A stretch of 48,762 nt of DNA. Origin: Bacillota bacterium. GTDB taxonomy: Bacteria; Bacillota; Clostridia; Christensenellales; SZUA-584. Location of the stretch: NCBI GenBank assembly GCA_023408075.1, contig JAEYKW010000023.1, positions 1 through 48,762 on the forward strand. The letters are read 5' to 3'. The notes under the pieces were generated by a model, which saw nothing but the letters and a program-made list of their open reading frames with translations, was not told the origin of the DNA and did not search any database. The translations under genes and the position numbers were made by a program. Below, piece after piece: positions 7,137 to 16,050 of the stretch (positions are counted from its first letter, which is position 1; each line of letters begins with the position of its first letter).

Positions 7137-9224
7137 ATGTTTACGGTCATACTCAAAAGAAGCGGTCAAAAGCAAATCTTTCAACCCAAGAAGATCACGG
7201 AGGCCATATTCAAGGCGGCACAGGCTGTCGGCGGGGACGATATTAAAAAAGCCGAACAGCTGACTGACCAAGTGGTGGACATCGCTCGCATCACATTTGG
7301 CGACCGGGTTCCGGGCGTGGAAGACGTGCAGGACATTGTGGAGCGTGTGCTCATCAAAAACGGCCATGCCAAAACAGCCAAAGCTTACATTCTCTACCGT
7401 GAAAAGCGCAAGGGCGCAAGAGAGGCCAACGCACTGATCGGGGCGACGATCGACATGTTTTCGAGCTACCTTTCGGATACCGACTGGAACACGCGCGAGA
7501 ACGCAAACACCCAGCGTAGCGTGAACGGCCTTAACAACTACATCAGGGAAGCATTCACAAAGAAATACTGGCTGCATGAAATTTATCCGGCAGAGGTGAG
7601 GGACGCACATCTGTCGGGTGACTGCCATATTCATGACTTGGGGTTTTTCGGCCCCTACTGCGCAGGCTGGGATTTACGGCAGCTGCTGATGCTCGGCTTC
7701 GGCGGCATTCCTGGCAAGGTGGAAAGCAAGCCCGCCAAGCACCTGCGCTCATTTTTGGGACAGATCGTCAACTCCACGTTCACCACGCAGGGTGAGACGG
7801 CGGGCGCTCAAGCCTGGTCGAGCTTTGATACGTACTGCGCGCCGTTTGTGCGGCAGGACAACATGACGTTCGATCAGATCAAGCAGTGTCTGCAGGAGTT
7901 TATATTCAATATCAACGTGCCGACCCGGGTCGGGTTCCAGTGCCCGTTCAGCAATCTCACATTCGATATCAAGGTGCCCTCCACATTGAAGGACCATCCG
8001 GTCATCATCGGCGGCAAGCATCTTGACACCACCTACGGCGACTATCAGGCGGAGATGGACATTTTTAATCTCGCGTTCTGCGAAGTGATGCTTGAGGGCG
8101 ATGCCAAGGGCCGTGTGTTCACATTCCCGATACCGACGATCAACATCACGAAGGATTTCGAATGGAACACGCCGGTGGTGGACAAGTTCATGGAGATTAC
8201 CTGCAAATACGGCATCCCGTACTTTGCGAACTACGTCAATTCCGACCTGTCGCCCGAAGACGCGGTGTCGATGTGCTGCCGTTTGCGGCTCGATGTGAAG
8301 GAATTAAGAAAACGCGGCGGCGGGCTGTTCGGCTCTAACCCGCTCACAGGCTCTATCGGCGTGTTCACGATCAACATGCCGCGCATCGGTTACCTTGCCG
8401 AAAACGAGGAGGAGTTTTTTTCGCGTCTCAAAGCGGTCGCTTCGACCGGTAAAACATCGCTCGAAATCAAGCGCAAGATTATTGAGCACCAAACCGAGAA
8501 CGGCCTTTATCCGTATTCGGCGGTGTACCTGAAGGACGTGAAAAAGCGCTTCGGCCAGTACTGGTTCAACCATTTCAATACGATCGGCATCATCGGCATG
8601 CACGAGGCGCTGCTTAATTTCATGGGCAAGGGTATCGAAACGAGAGAGGGCAACGCATTTGCGGTGCGCGTGATGGAGTACCTTCGCGAACTCATGCAGG
8701 AGTTCCAGAAGGAGACGGGTCATTCGTACAACCTCGAAGCGACGCCTGCCGAAGGCACGAGCTATCGCCTCGCCAAGCTCGACAAAGAGCGGTATCTTGA
8801 CATCATCACCTCGGGCAAGGACGTACCGTATTACACGAATTCGACGCAGCTGCCCGTCGGCTTTACCGACGACATCATTGAGATGATCGAATTGCAGGAC
8901 GAGCTCCAGTCGCTCTACACGGGCGGCACGGTGCAGCATTTGTACCTCGGCGAGCGCATAGAAGACCTGCAGACGGCCAAGCTGCTGATACAGCGGATAT
9001 TTGCGGATTACAAGATGCCGTATATCTCTCTTACACCCACATTCAGCGTTTGCGACGAGCACGGCTATCTGCCGGGCGAGCAATTCTCCTGCCCGCACTG
9101 CGGCGCGCAGACGGAGGTCTGGAGCCGCGTGGTGGGATACCTGCGCCCCGTGCAGAACTTCAATGTGGGCAAAAAGGAAGAGTTCAAGGAAAGGGTCAAA
9201 TTCGTCGTTCCCGAGGCCATATAA
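7137..9224 (+). CDS. nrdD: Anaerobic (class III) ribonucleoside-triphosphate reductase
   Basis: Reduces NTPs to dNTPs without oxygen by glycyl-radical chemistry. An N-terminal ATP-cone (residues 1-90) provides allosteric control. The C-terminus carries the radical loop RVVGYLRP with Gly667 as the radical site. Cys639, Cys652 and Cys655 (SVCDEHG and CPHCG) belong to the zinc site. The 695-aa length is typical. The gene has an AGGGGGG ribosome site and is followed 3 nt later by its activase. An NrdR box upstream suggests control by nucleotide supply. It indicates anaerobic growth. Confidence 0.97.
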   Translation: MFTVILKRSGQKQIFQPKKITEAIFKAAQAVGGDDIKKAEQLTDQVVDIARITFGDRVPGVEDVQDIVERVLIKNGHAKTAKAYILYREKRKGAREANALIGATIDMFSSYLSDTDWNTRENANTQRSVNGLNNYIREAFTKKYWLHEIYPAEVRDAHLSGDCHIHDLGFFGPYCAGWDLRQLLMLGFGGIPGKVESKPAKHLRSFLGQIVNSTFTTQGETAGAQAWSSFDTYCAPFVRQDNMTFDQIKQCLQEFIFNINVPTRVGFQCPFSNLTFDIKVPSTLKDHPVIIGGKHLDTTYGDYQAEMDIFNLAFCEVMLEGDAKGRVFTFPIPTINITKDFEWNTPVVDKFMEITCKYGIPYFANYVNSDLSPEDAVSMCCRLRLDVKELRKRGGGLFGSNPLTGSIGVFTINMPRIGYLAENEEEFFSRLKAVASTGKTSLEIKRKIIEHQTENGLYPYSAVYLKDVKKRFGQYWFNHFNTIGIIGMHEALLNFMGKGIETREGNAFAVRVMEYLRELMQEFQKETGHSYNLEATPAEGTSYRLAKLDKERYLDIITSGKDVPYYTNSTQLPVGFTDDIIEMIELQDELQSLYTGGTVQHLYLGERIEDLQTAKLLIQRIFADYKMPYISLTPTFSVCDEHGYLPGEQFSCPHCGAQTEVWSRVVGYLRPVQNFNVGKKEEFKERVKFVVPEAI

Positions 9225-9227
9225 GCC

Positions 9228-9896
9228 ATGCAGATTGCAGGTTTCACCAAAAATTCATTTTTGGATTATCCCGGGCACATCGCGGCTGTCGTGTTTGTGC
9301 CCGGCTGCAATATGGATTGCTGGTATTGCCACAACCGCTCGCTCTGGAAAGCGAGGAACCTCATACATCAGGCTTATGTGCTTGACTATCTCGATAAACG
9401 GCGCCGTTTTTTAGACGGCGTTGTTATTTCGGGCGGGGAACCCACGCTGCAAAAGGATATCGAGGATTTTATCAAACGTGTCCGGGATATGGGTTTTCTC
9501 GTGAAGCTCGACACGAACGGCTTGAAGCCGGACGTGGTATCGGCGCTGCTTGAATATGTGGATTACGTGGCGATGGATATCAAAGCGCCGCCGGGTGAGC
9601 TCAAGCGTGTGGTCTCGGGCGATATGGACGATGCGCCGGTCTGGCGGACTGCCGATATGCTGATGACCAGCGGTACTGACTACGAGTTTCGCACCACGTT
9701 CATACCGCTGCTGACGGTGGAGGACATCGCGGCCATTGCGCAGCGCGTAAAGGGAGCGAAACGGTATATCCTTCAGCAGTACCGCAAGACCGGGGGCATC
9801 GCGCTGCAGCCCGATCCGCACAGCGCCGACACAATTAAAAAAGCGGCCGAAGCCGCCCGTGAATTTATTGCCGATGTGACCGTCAGGGGGCTGTAG
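9228..9896 (+). CDS. nrdG: Anaerobic ribonucleotide reductase-activating protein
   Basis: A radical SAM activase that installs the glycyl radical on NrdD. Cys27, Cys31 and Cys34 (CNMDCWYC) hold the 4Fe-4S cluster, and GGEPT is the SAM-binding motif. At 222 aa it resembles the NrdG2 subtype (TIGR02495), which is longer than E. coli NrdG. It starts 3 nt after nrdD and has the TKNSFLDYPG opening typical of the subtype. Its stop lies 2 nt from the convergent gene that follows. Confidence 0.95.
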   Translation: MQIAGFTKNSFLDYPGHIAAVVFVPGCNMDCWYCHNRSLWKARNLIHQAYVLDYLDKRRRFLDGVVISGGEPTLQKDIEDFIKRVRDMGFLVKLDTNGLKPDVVSALLEYVDYVAMDIKAPPGELKRVVSGDMDDAPVWRTADMLMTSGTDYEFRTTFIPLLTVEDIAAIAQRVKGAKRYILQQYRKTGGIALQPDPHSADTIKKAAEAAREFIADVTVRGL

Positions 9897-9898
9897 GC

Positions 9899-10285
9899 TC
9901 AGCTCGCCTCGGGCGATTCAACGGTGATCCCGAGTTCATCGAGAGGATCTCCGTCCGTGAGCCCTTCAATGCCGTCCACCGTCTTGTCAATCAAATCATC
10001 CACCGTGTTTTCAATTTCGGTTTTGGGCCAGAGGCCGAATGCGATACCCGCGAGTACAAGGCCGAGAACCAGTATCACAACGAACTTGATGAACCCGCCG
10101 ATCAGCTTCCAGATGATTGTGAAGCCGATTAAGAATATCACAACCGCACCTACGATGATGACCCATTCGGGCAGCGCCTTAGCGTAAGCCGCACCTTCGT
10201 CGAGGTTAGTCGGCAGCGGCGCGCACGCGGCAAGTATGCCGATGGCGCAGAGCACGATAGTAATGACCACTAAGAATTTCTTCAT
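9899..10285 (-). CDS. Small membrane lipoprotein of unknown function
   Basis: A 128-aa protein with a signal-like N-terminus ending in a lipobox (LAAC, Cys21), then two hydrophobic segments (about 41-60 and 65-86) and an acidic tail rich in Asp and Glu. The start at 10285 follows AAGGAG by 9 nt; longer frames upstream lack this. It may be a lipoprotein or simply a three-helix membrane protein. No family is recognised. It converges on nrdG with a 2-nt gap and no visible terminator between them. Confidence 0.65.
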   Translation of the reverse strand: MKKFLVVITIVLCAIGILAACAPLPTNLDEGAAYAKALPEWVIIVGAVVIFLIGFTIIWKLIGGFIKFVVILVLGLVLAGIAFGLWPKTEIENTVDDLIDKTVDGIEGLTDGDPLDELGITVESPEAS

Positions 10286-10487
10286 TGACAAATACTCCTT
10301 CATGCCGACATTATAGCGTAAATTTACCAACACGTAAAGGGGCAGAAAAAGCCCGCAGAGCTTGTTTCTATTAAAAGCCTTCAGCCCTAAACGTGATGAA
10401 TTATCTGAAACATTCGATAATATGCGTGCGGTAGCTGATGGAATATATTCTGTCATAGCTATGATAAACATCGAACTGCTTATCCGG

Positions 10488-10532
10488 TCCTTTCTGTAGT
10501 GGGAGCGAAGCGACGACTACGATATTGATGAG
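10488..10532. repeat. 45-bp dispersed repeat, copy 1
   Basis: Matches 10677-10721 at 41 of 45 positions. It contains GTAGT and ACTAC arms that can fold into a hairpin around GGGAGCGAAGCGACG, as in REP-like elements. Confidence 0.75.
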
Positions 10533-10546
10533 AATGTTGAGACAGA

Positions 10547-10573
10547 TTCTTCACCCACTTTGCGGGTTCAGAA
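10547..10573. repeat. Imperfect hairpin between the two 45-bp repeats
   Basis: TTCT..ACCC pairs with GGGT..AGAA around a 7-nt loop, with a two-base symmetric internal mismatch. The outer sequence (GATTCT..AGAATGAC) looks like a short dispersed-element end. Confidence 0.4.
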
Positions 10574-10676
10574 TGACCGCTGACTGACTTTTGATTAAGT
10601 CGTGAGAGCAACTATGCGACACTCAGGCAATTGTATCGACTATTTAGATTTTTACCCAACTGCATCAAACATTCAG

Positions 10677-10721
10677 TCCTTTACGTAGTGGGAGCGTAGC
10701 GACGACTACGATATGGATGAG
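10677..10721. repeat. 45-bp dispersed repeat, copy 2
   Basis: Second copy in direct orientation, 189 bp from the first. The four differences include positions in the stem flanks, and the ACTAC/GTAGT arms are kept. Confidence 0.75.
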
Positions 10722-10863
10722 TATCATTAGCTGCATACCCTCATTCTTTTGAGCGGCAAAAAGTGCCCTCCTTCTTTCTCTTTTAAAAATCCCGTCGCAA
10801 TGGTATCATTGACTTTGATCTTTGTCCGCAAATGGCGGCGAAGCGGTTTATCACGGAGGAATT

Positions 10864-11709
10864 ATGTTTATTGCAAACAACACGGGCGATTATGCCGTGC
10901 TCGATACGGGCGGCGGTGACAAGCTTGAAAATATCGGCGGCATCCTGCTTCAGCGGCCCGACCCGCAGGTGATATGGGACCGCAGCGGCGCGGCTCCATG
11001 GCAGCCGCACGCGGTGTACGACCGCAGCGCGGCGGGCGGCGGCAGCTGGCGATTTTTAAAGAAGGTGCCCGAAAAATGGACGGTCACGATCGGCGGCCTC
11101 AAGTTCATCGTGCGGCCCACAGGCTTTAAGCACATCGGCGTGTTCCCCGAGCAGTCTTTCAACTGGGATTACATTGCGCAGCGTATCAAAGCGGTGAACC
11201 GGCCCATCAAGCTGCTCAATCTGTTCGCATATACGGGCGGCGCGACCGTCGCGGCCCTCTCCGCAGGGGCATCCGTGGTGCACGTGGATGCGGCCAAGAG
11301 CATGAACGACTGGGCGAAGGACAACGTGAAATTAAACAGCCCGAAGGACGCGCCGGTGCGCTTCATCGCGGATGACTGCCACAAATTCGTGCTGCGCGAG
11401 CAGCGGCGCGGCAACACCTACGACGCGATCGTGATGGACCCGCCCTCATACGGACGCAGTTCAAGCGGCGTCTGGAAGATTGAGGACGCGCTTTTTGAGC
11501 TCGTGAAGGACTGCGCGAAGCTGCTAAGCGACGATCCGCTGTTCTTCATCATCAATTCGTATACGACGGGCCTTTCGGACGTAGTGGCGCGCAACATGCT
11601 GGCGCTGTGCCTGAAAGGCGGGCAGATCGAATCCGACACGCTCGTGCTGCCGCAGCAGAATTCGCGCGTGTATCTGCCGTGCGGCACCACAGCCAGGTGG
11701 CAGGCGTGA
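10864..11709 (+). CDS. SAM-dependent rRNA methyltransferase-like protein (RlmI/PF10672 family)
   Basis: A 281-aa class I methyltransferase. The SAM-binding segment LFAYTGG is at residues 120-126, an acidic strand end HVDAAK follows, and the catalytic-type DPPSYGR motif is at 192-198, as in RlmI/RlmK-like 23S rRNA methyltransferases. The N-terminal PUA domain of RlmI is absent; the first 90 residues are a different cap. The start at 10864 follows GGAGG. The stop overlaps the next gene (GTGA), so it is coupled to an RluA-type pseudouridine synthase and the pair probably modifies RNA. Confidence 0.85.
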   Translation: MFIANNTGDYAVLDTGGGDKLENIGGILLQRPDPQVIWDRSGAAPWQPHAVYDRSAAGGGSWRFLKKVPEKWTVTIGGLKFIVRPTGFKHIGVFPEQSFNWDYIAQRIKAVNRPIKLLNLFAYTGGATVAALSAGASVVHVDAAKSMNDWAKDNVKLNSPKDAPVRFIADDCHKFVLREQRRGNTYDAIVMDPPSYGRSSSGVWKIEDALFELVKDCAKLLSDDPLFFIINSYTTGLSDVVARNMLALCLKGGQIESDTLVLPQQNSRVYLPCGTTARWQA

Positions 11710-12368
11710 AGGTTATATACGAGGACAATCACCTGCTCGTTGTCGTAAAGCCTTACGGCGTGCCGTCTCAGGCGGACGAAACGGGCGATGAGGATATGCT
11801 AAGTATGGCCAAGGCGTACATCGGAGAGAAGTACAACAAGCCGGGTGCTGTGTATTTGGGGCTCGTGCACCGGCTCGACAGGCCGACGAGCGGCGTGATG
11901 GTGTTCGCGCGCACCTCCAAGGCGGCCGCGCGCCTCTCCGCACAGATACAAAACGGTGTGTTTGAGAAGACGTACCTCGCGGTGCTCACAGCGATGCCGC
12001 CAAGCAGTGAAGGCGTGCTCTGGCATTATCTTGAGAAGGATGAAAAGACGCATATCGCGGCTGTGTCGGACAAGCCGTCCGCAAACGCGAAGAAGGCGGG
12101 GCTGGAGTATAAGGTGTTGGCCGAGAGGGACGGGTTGTTTCTTGTCAGCGTGAAGCTCTTAACCGGGCGGTTCCATCAGATACGCGCGCAGTTTGCGCAT
12201 GTCGGCGCGTCGGTGTACGGGGATATGAAATACGGAGCGAGAAATGTGAAGGCGCCGCTCGCGCTGTTCGCGAGCCGCATCAGCCTTGACCACCCGACCA
12301 CGGGCGAGAGGATGACGTTTGAGGCGCAGCCGGAGGATAAGGTGTTTGGATTGTTTGATGTTTGTTAA
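11706..12368 (+). CDS. RluA family pseudouridine synthase
   Basis: A 220-aa pseudouridine synthase with the catalytic HRLDRPTSG motif (His55 to Asp58, Asp58 catalytic) and the GRFHQIRAQFAH motif of the RluA family. There is no N-terminal S4 domain, so it resembles the short RluA/YlyB-like forms acting on rRNA or tRNA. The start is a GTG overlapping the stop of the methyltransferase gene. The exact target uridine cannot be read from sequence. Confidence 0.9.
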   Translation: MKVIYEDNHLLVVVKPYGVPSQADETGDEDMLSMAKAYIGEKYNKPGAVYLGLVHRLDRPTSGVMVFARTSKAAARLSAQIQNGVFEKTYLAVLTAMPPSSEGVLWHYLEKDEKTHIAAVSDKPSANAKKAGLEYKVLAERDGLFLVSVKLLTGRFHQIRAQFAHVGASVYGDMKYGARNVKAPLALFASRISLDHPTTGERMTFEAQPEDKVFGLFDVC

Positions 12369-12405
12369 GACAAGATGAGAGAAGGAGCGTTGCCTTTGAC
12401 TCGGA

Positions 12406-12951
12406 TTAACGCGCACTATCTGTGGGCGCGATTGCATTGACATGGTTCACTAACGGCAATATTTGATTTCGGTCTGAACAATCATAGGAATCCCGAATTG
12501 CATCAGCTGCGCCCTTTTCGACATCGGATTTGTTCTTTTTCAGTTTTAAGAAGGCTTTCAGCATGCCCATCATCATTTTATCTGTGCCACGCATTTTGGC
12601 ATAATTCATTCCGCTTTGAAAATAGAAAAATGCGATATCTTCCCCGGAGGGTATATTCGCTTTCCTGAATCTCTCAATCTCTTCCGGAATGGCGGGAGTT
12701 GCTCCGGTTGCAAAAACGATGATTTTCTTGCTCTTCATTGAAGATATATTATTAAAATACCGTATTCCATTGATTGTACCCGCGTGTATTCCTCCGCCAA
12801 ATATAACAACATCGTATGGACTCGTTTTGGAGAAATTGAATTTCTCCAAACTGACGATATCACAGTGCAAATCTTCGGCAATCCAATGGGCGTATTTTTC
12901 AGTGAAACCGGTTTGGGATTTATACACAATGATTCTATTAATATTCGTCAT
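12406..12951 (-). CDS. Flavodoxin-domain protein
   Basis: A 181-aa protein beginning with a flavodoxin phosphate-binding loop (YKSQTGFTEKYA) and the FGGGIHAGTINGI loop, as in the flavodoxin_5/HemG-like group. It probably binds FMN and carries electrons in the cytoplasm. The substrate is unknown: HemG-type protoporphyrinogen oxidase activity is possible but not shown. The ribosome site is AGGAG, 7 nt before ATG. It is a single gene on the minus strand. Confidence 0.8.
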   Translation of the reverse strand: MTNINRIIVYKSQTGFTEKYAHWIAEDLHCDIVSLEKFNFSKTSPYDVVIFGGGIHAGTINGIRYFNNISSMKSKKIIVFATGATPAIPEEIERFRKANIPSGEDIAFFYFQSGMNYAKMRGTDKMMMGMLKAFLKLKKNKSDVEKGAADAIRDSYDCSDRNQILPLVNHVNAIAPTDSAR

Positions 12952-13045
12952 CTAACTTCTCCTGCTGCAAAATCGATGGTTTGATTGTGTTCGGCTGAAC
13001 AATGCATATATAGCCTTACCGGACTTATTAATTTCAGGCTGCAAC

Positions 13046-13960
13046 TCACCCGATCATTCTGATAAATTCTTTTTCGTCTATGATCCGAATACTATTTCCT
13101 TTACAAATCAAATCTAATGCCTTCTTGGTTTTGACGCTCACCTTACTGCCAGAGAGCCTTGAAGCATCCTGCACACCCGCAACGAGGAAATTCGTATCTG
13201 CGGTCAGCGTATCCGCAACAAAGCCGCCCGCGTCCGCAACCCGCTGCATCGCCTCCTCGCGCGGCATGCTCAGCAGCGTGCCCGTAAACACAACCTTCAT
13301 GCCGTACAAGGCATGCGTCGGGTCGAATTGATCCGTCTGCGCTGAGATTTTCTTGCCCCGGCAGGCTTTGCTGGTGCTGCATGGCTCATATCCGCCCGCA
13401 TAGAGCTGCCCGATTCTCATTCCGAGCGCTTGCGTCAGCGCGTTGAAATCACCGAGCTGTTTCTCCTTGAAAACTTCTAAAAGAATGTTTGCGCAGGCCA
13501 AGGCGTCTTCGAGCGCGTTGTGATGAGTAAATTGAAAATTCAGGTACCTCGACACCGTATCGAGCTTATGGTTCTCAAGCTCTGCCCACGCTCTTTGAGC
13601 GGCTTTAAACGTGCATACGTATTGAATCGAAGGGTATTCAATGTGGTACAGGTCAAGCACATGCCTCAGCGCCGACATATCAAATGCCGCGTTGTGAGCG
13701 GCCAGTACCGTGCCCTGAATGGCGGACGCGATTTCGTTCGTGTAGACGGTATCGAATTCGCTGGCGTCTGCCACCATATCCTTCGTGATGCCGTGAATAT
13801 AGACATTGAACGGGTCAAAATACCGGTGATCTTTGTGCGGCTTTATGAGCCAGTATTTTTTGTCGATTACAGCGCCGTCTTCCACGACGGCGAGCCCGAC
13901 CGCGCAGATGCTGCCGATAAAACTGTTGGCTGTCTCAAAATCCAATGCTGTAAAGCGCAT
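13046..13960 (-). CDS. DnaQ-like 3'-5' exonuclease with C-terminal BRCT domain
   Basis: A 304-aa protein. Residues 1-170 form a DEDDh exonuclease: Asp7 and Glu9 in LDFE, Asp in HNAAFD, and His/Asp in HHNALEDA. Residues from about 216 form a BRCT domain (YGMKVVFTGTL, then GGFV and TNFLVAG). This arrangement resembles epsilon-like exonucleases of Firmicutes that act in DNA repair or processing. The start follows GGGAG. A short Cys-containing linker (CSTSKACRGKK) joins the domains. Confidence 0.9.
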   Translation of the reverse strand: MRFTALDFETANSFIGSICAVGLAVVEDGAVIDKKYWLIKPHKDHRYFDPFNVYIHGITKDMVADASEFDTVYTNEIASAIQGTVLAAHNAAFDMSALRHVLDLYHIEYPSIQYVCTFKAAQRAWAELENHKLDTVSRYLNFQFTHHNALEDALACANILLEVFKEKQLGDFNALTQALGMRIGQLYAGGYEPCSTSKACRGKKISAQTDQFDPTHALYGMKVVFTGTLLSMPREEAMQRVADAGGFVADTLTADTNFLVAGVQDASRLSGSKVSVKTKKALDLICKGNSIRIIDEKEFIRMIG

Positions 13961-14042
13961 ACCAATCTCCCAAAGATGATCTGTTTAAGATCTTATCATA
14001 TTGCGCACACGAATTATATACCTCGAGTTAAACGGTGTTTGC

Positions 14043-14861
14043 TTAACTCTCAAACAAGAAGTCGCGTAATTCCTTTTTAAACTGTTTTCCGTCAGCGGGA
14101 TGGCCTTTCCCCTTGCAGATAATCAGCTTTGCATCCGGCATGCCGTCAGCCGTGCAGCGAAACAGCGCCTCCGTGTAAAACGGGTCTTTCTCTCCCGCGA
14201 TCACGAGCACGGGCGCTGTTATTTCATGCAGACGATCCTTAAAGTTATGCTTATCCTCCGCCTCAATTGTTTTGATCAGGTCCGATGGGTCTTTCGGTCT
14301 GCCGAACAACGATGTGCCGAGCAATGTCAGCAGAAAAAAGATGGGCTTGAAAATGTATCTTGCCGCGCCTTCGGGTTGCAGCACCCCGAACAGCGCCGCG
14401 AAGGCCGCCCGCCACTTTTTCTGTTCTGCCAGACGCGCCGTTTTAAGCTGTGCGTCCTTGGAGAAATCGCTCAGTGTGTAGGCGCTGGAGTGGATGACGA
14501 GCCTGCGCACAAGCTCGGGATGGTCGGCGGCGAAATGCTGCGCGATAGAGCCGCCTGTGGACATACCGAGCACATTGACCGGTCCGCCGAACTCTTCTTT
14601 GATCATTTGCGCGTAGTCTTCCGAAAGGTCTTTCATGGTGCAGCCGTCGGGAAGGCCGGATTTGCGGTTGACGAGGTAGATTGTATAATCCGGCAGCAAA
14701 GAGTTGTACATATCGGCATAAATCAAGGCCATGAGCCCTGTCAGCGGTTTGTTATCGAACAGCAGTCCTTGAAAGATGACGAGTATGCGGTCTCCGTGGC
14801 CGAAACGGTTGAAGGGTATGCCGCAGGGAAAATAGCCTTTATTGGGTTTTGAATCAGACAT
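14043..14861 (-). CDS. Alpha/beta hydrolase
   Basis: A 272-aa hydrolase-fold protein. The nucleophile elbow is GMSTGGS (Ser101), followed by the acid loop GEKDPF and the catalytic histidine in GKGHPAD. The substrate is unknown. The second of two ATGs (14861) sits 7 nt after GGAG and is preferred over the first, which is only 1 nt away. It has no signal peptide, and a mid-protein hydrophobic stretch (IFFLLTLLGTSLF) belongs to the cap. Confidence 0.82.
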   Translation of the reverse strand: MSDSKPNKGYFPCGIPFNRFGHGDRILVIFQGLLFDNKPLTGLMALIYADMYNSLLPDYTIYLVNRKSGLPDGCTMKDLSEDYAQMIKEEFGGPVNVLGMSTGGSIAQHFAADHPELVRRLVIHSSAYTLSDFSKDAQLKTARLAEQKKWRAAFAALFGVLQPEGAARYIFKPIFFLLTLLGTSLFGRPKDPSDLIKTIEAEDKHNFKDRLHEITAPVLVIAGEKDPFYTEALFRCTADGMPDAKLIICKGKGHPADGKQFKKELRDFLFES

Positions 14862-15107
14862 GCTCATTCTCCTTTTACGGATATCTGCGCGCGACGGCGC
14901 GTGATAAAAATATAAAACGAAGCATGAACCTGTGTTGCTTTCAATGATGCCTTTATGAAGATATTGCTGTCAGCTAAAAACGGGTGGGGGCTAATGCGGA
15001 TGGACAGTATAATTTTACCGCAGGAGGACATTTGCGTCAATGAGGGAGAAGGGGATGGAGGGAAAAGACCAACTCGTGGTAATATGGATAAAGGATAGTT
15101 GGAGGAC

Positions 15108-15302
15108 TTAAGGCTTTCCGCCTTGGCATTTCGGACATTTTCTTTGCCATATATCTGATCCATTTGCCTTGTATGAATGGCCACAGTATAGACATTCCAT
15201 TGAATAAAATTTCTGCATATGGTCTGTTCCTGCTTCTCCCGTTGAACCAGTGTTCTTTTGATTGTTTATATTTATATATCCATTTACGGTTGTATCCTTC
15301 AT
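15108..15302 (-). CDS. Small zinc-ribbon protein
   Basis: A 64-aa protein with two CxxC knuckles (Cys37/Cys40 and Cys56/Cys59, the second as CPKC) that should bind one zinc. The start follows AAAGGAG by 7 nt, which supports a real gene despite its size. The N-terminal 30 residues are polar and low complexity. It lies 61 bp downstream of the EcsC-like gene on the same strand, and both are AT-rich, so they may be one acquired unit. The function is unknown. Confidence 0.65.
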   Translation of the reverse strand: MKDTTVNGYININNQKNTGSTGEAGTDHMQKFYSMECLYCGHSYKANGSDIWQRKCPKCQGGKP

Positions 15303-15363
15303 TGAAATTCTCCTTTGTAATAGTTTGCTATACGTATTCCGCCTCAGTTGTCATTTTCCTGAA

Positions 15364-15996
15364 TCAACCTTTATAATACTTAATTGAGAATCTACCTACA
15401 GCTTGTGTTGAAGTCCAATCAAAAGCAAAGCCAACTGGTGCACCAACTAACGGGATCATTTTTGTGAAACTGGTTAAAGATTTTTCTCCAGCTTTAGTTA
15501 TAATTTTTTGTCCGATAACTTTCCATATTTTTACCATAACATCTCTTGTTATATATTTTTCAACGGCCTTTTTAGTTATACTTTTTGAAACTTCAATACC
15601 AATTCTCTTTATGGCTTCTTTAGCCGAATCTCCGGCAATAATCAAATATAAATCTGTTTTTAGATCAGTGGTATCCTCTGTATGACCATATACATATGCA
15701 ATAGAAAACGCCATTGAAGCTTGTATTCTCCAAGAGCATATCAAGTCAGTTGGAATAGTAACAGGCAATGTTATTAAACCACCAAGGCCTGTAAATGCTC
15801 CGACAAGTCCATTTTTCATAGATTTTCGATGTAATATTTTCTTTGCCAATTCATCACAGTTAATACCATTATTCTGTTCGGCTAATTTGTCTACATAAGT
15901 TTTGATTTTAACTTGATCTGTAGATATTACAAAATCCAAAACAAGGTCTAGCCCTTTTTGCAAATCTTCTTTTGATGGTAATTTAACTCTTCCCAT
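15364..15996 (-). CDS. EcsC family protein
   Basis: A 210-aa protein matching the EcsC family (PF12787): the glycine-rich hydrophobic segment GLVGAFTGLGGLITLP and the C-terminal IPLVGAPVGFAFDW block are characteristic. EcsC was named for its link to the Bacillus Ecs transporter, but its activity is unknown. The gene is clearly more AT-rich than its neighbours and uses AT-ending codons, suggesting transfer. It precedes the zinc-ribbon gene on the same strand. Confidence 0.8.
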   Translation of the reverse strand: MGRVKLPSKEDLQKGLDLVLDFVISTDQVKIKTYVDKLAEQNNGINCDELAKKILHRKSMKNGLVGAFTGLGGLITLPVTIPTDLICSWRIQASMAFSIAYVYGHTEDTTDLKTDLYLIIAGDSAKEAIKRIGIEVSKSITKKAVEKYITRDVMVKIWKVIGQKIITKAGEKSLTSFTKMIPLVGAPVGFAFDWTSTQAVGRFSIKYYKG

Positions 15997-16050
15997 AATC
16001 TGTCCATCCTTTTACTATAAGCTATTGGATTCCATTGTCGCTTATAATTC

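Larger units (their letters stand above)
10286..10863. other. 578-bp intergenic region with repeats
   Basis: No gene is supported here. It holds two copies of a 45-bp dispersed repeat (listed separately) and an imperfect hairpin between them. The ribosome site of the next gene (GGAGG) lies at the right edge. Confidence 0.7.

Noticed and set aside
7044..7634. 196-codon minus-strand open frame antisense to nrdD
   Set aside because: It covers the nrdD start and its promoter side and is a shadow of the GC-skewed real gene.
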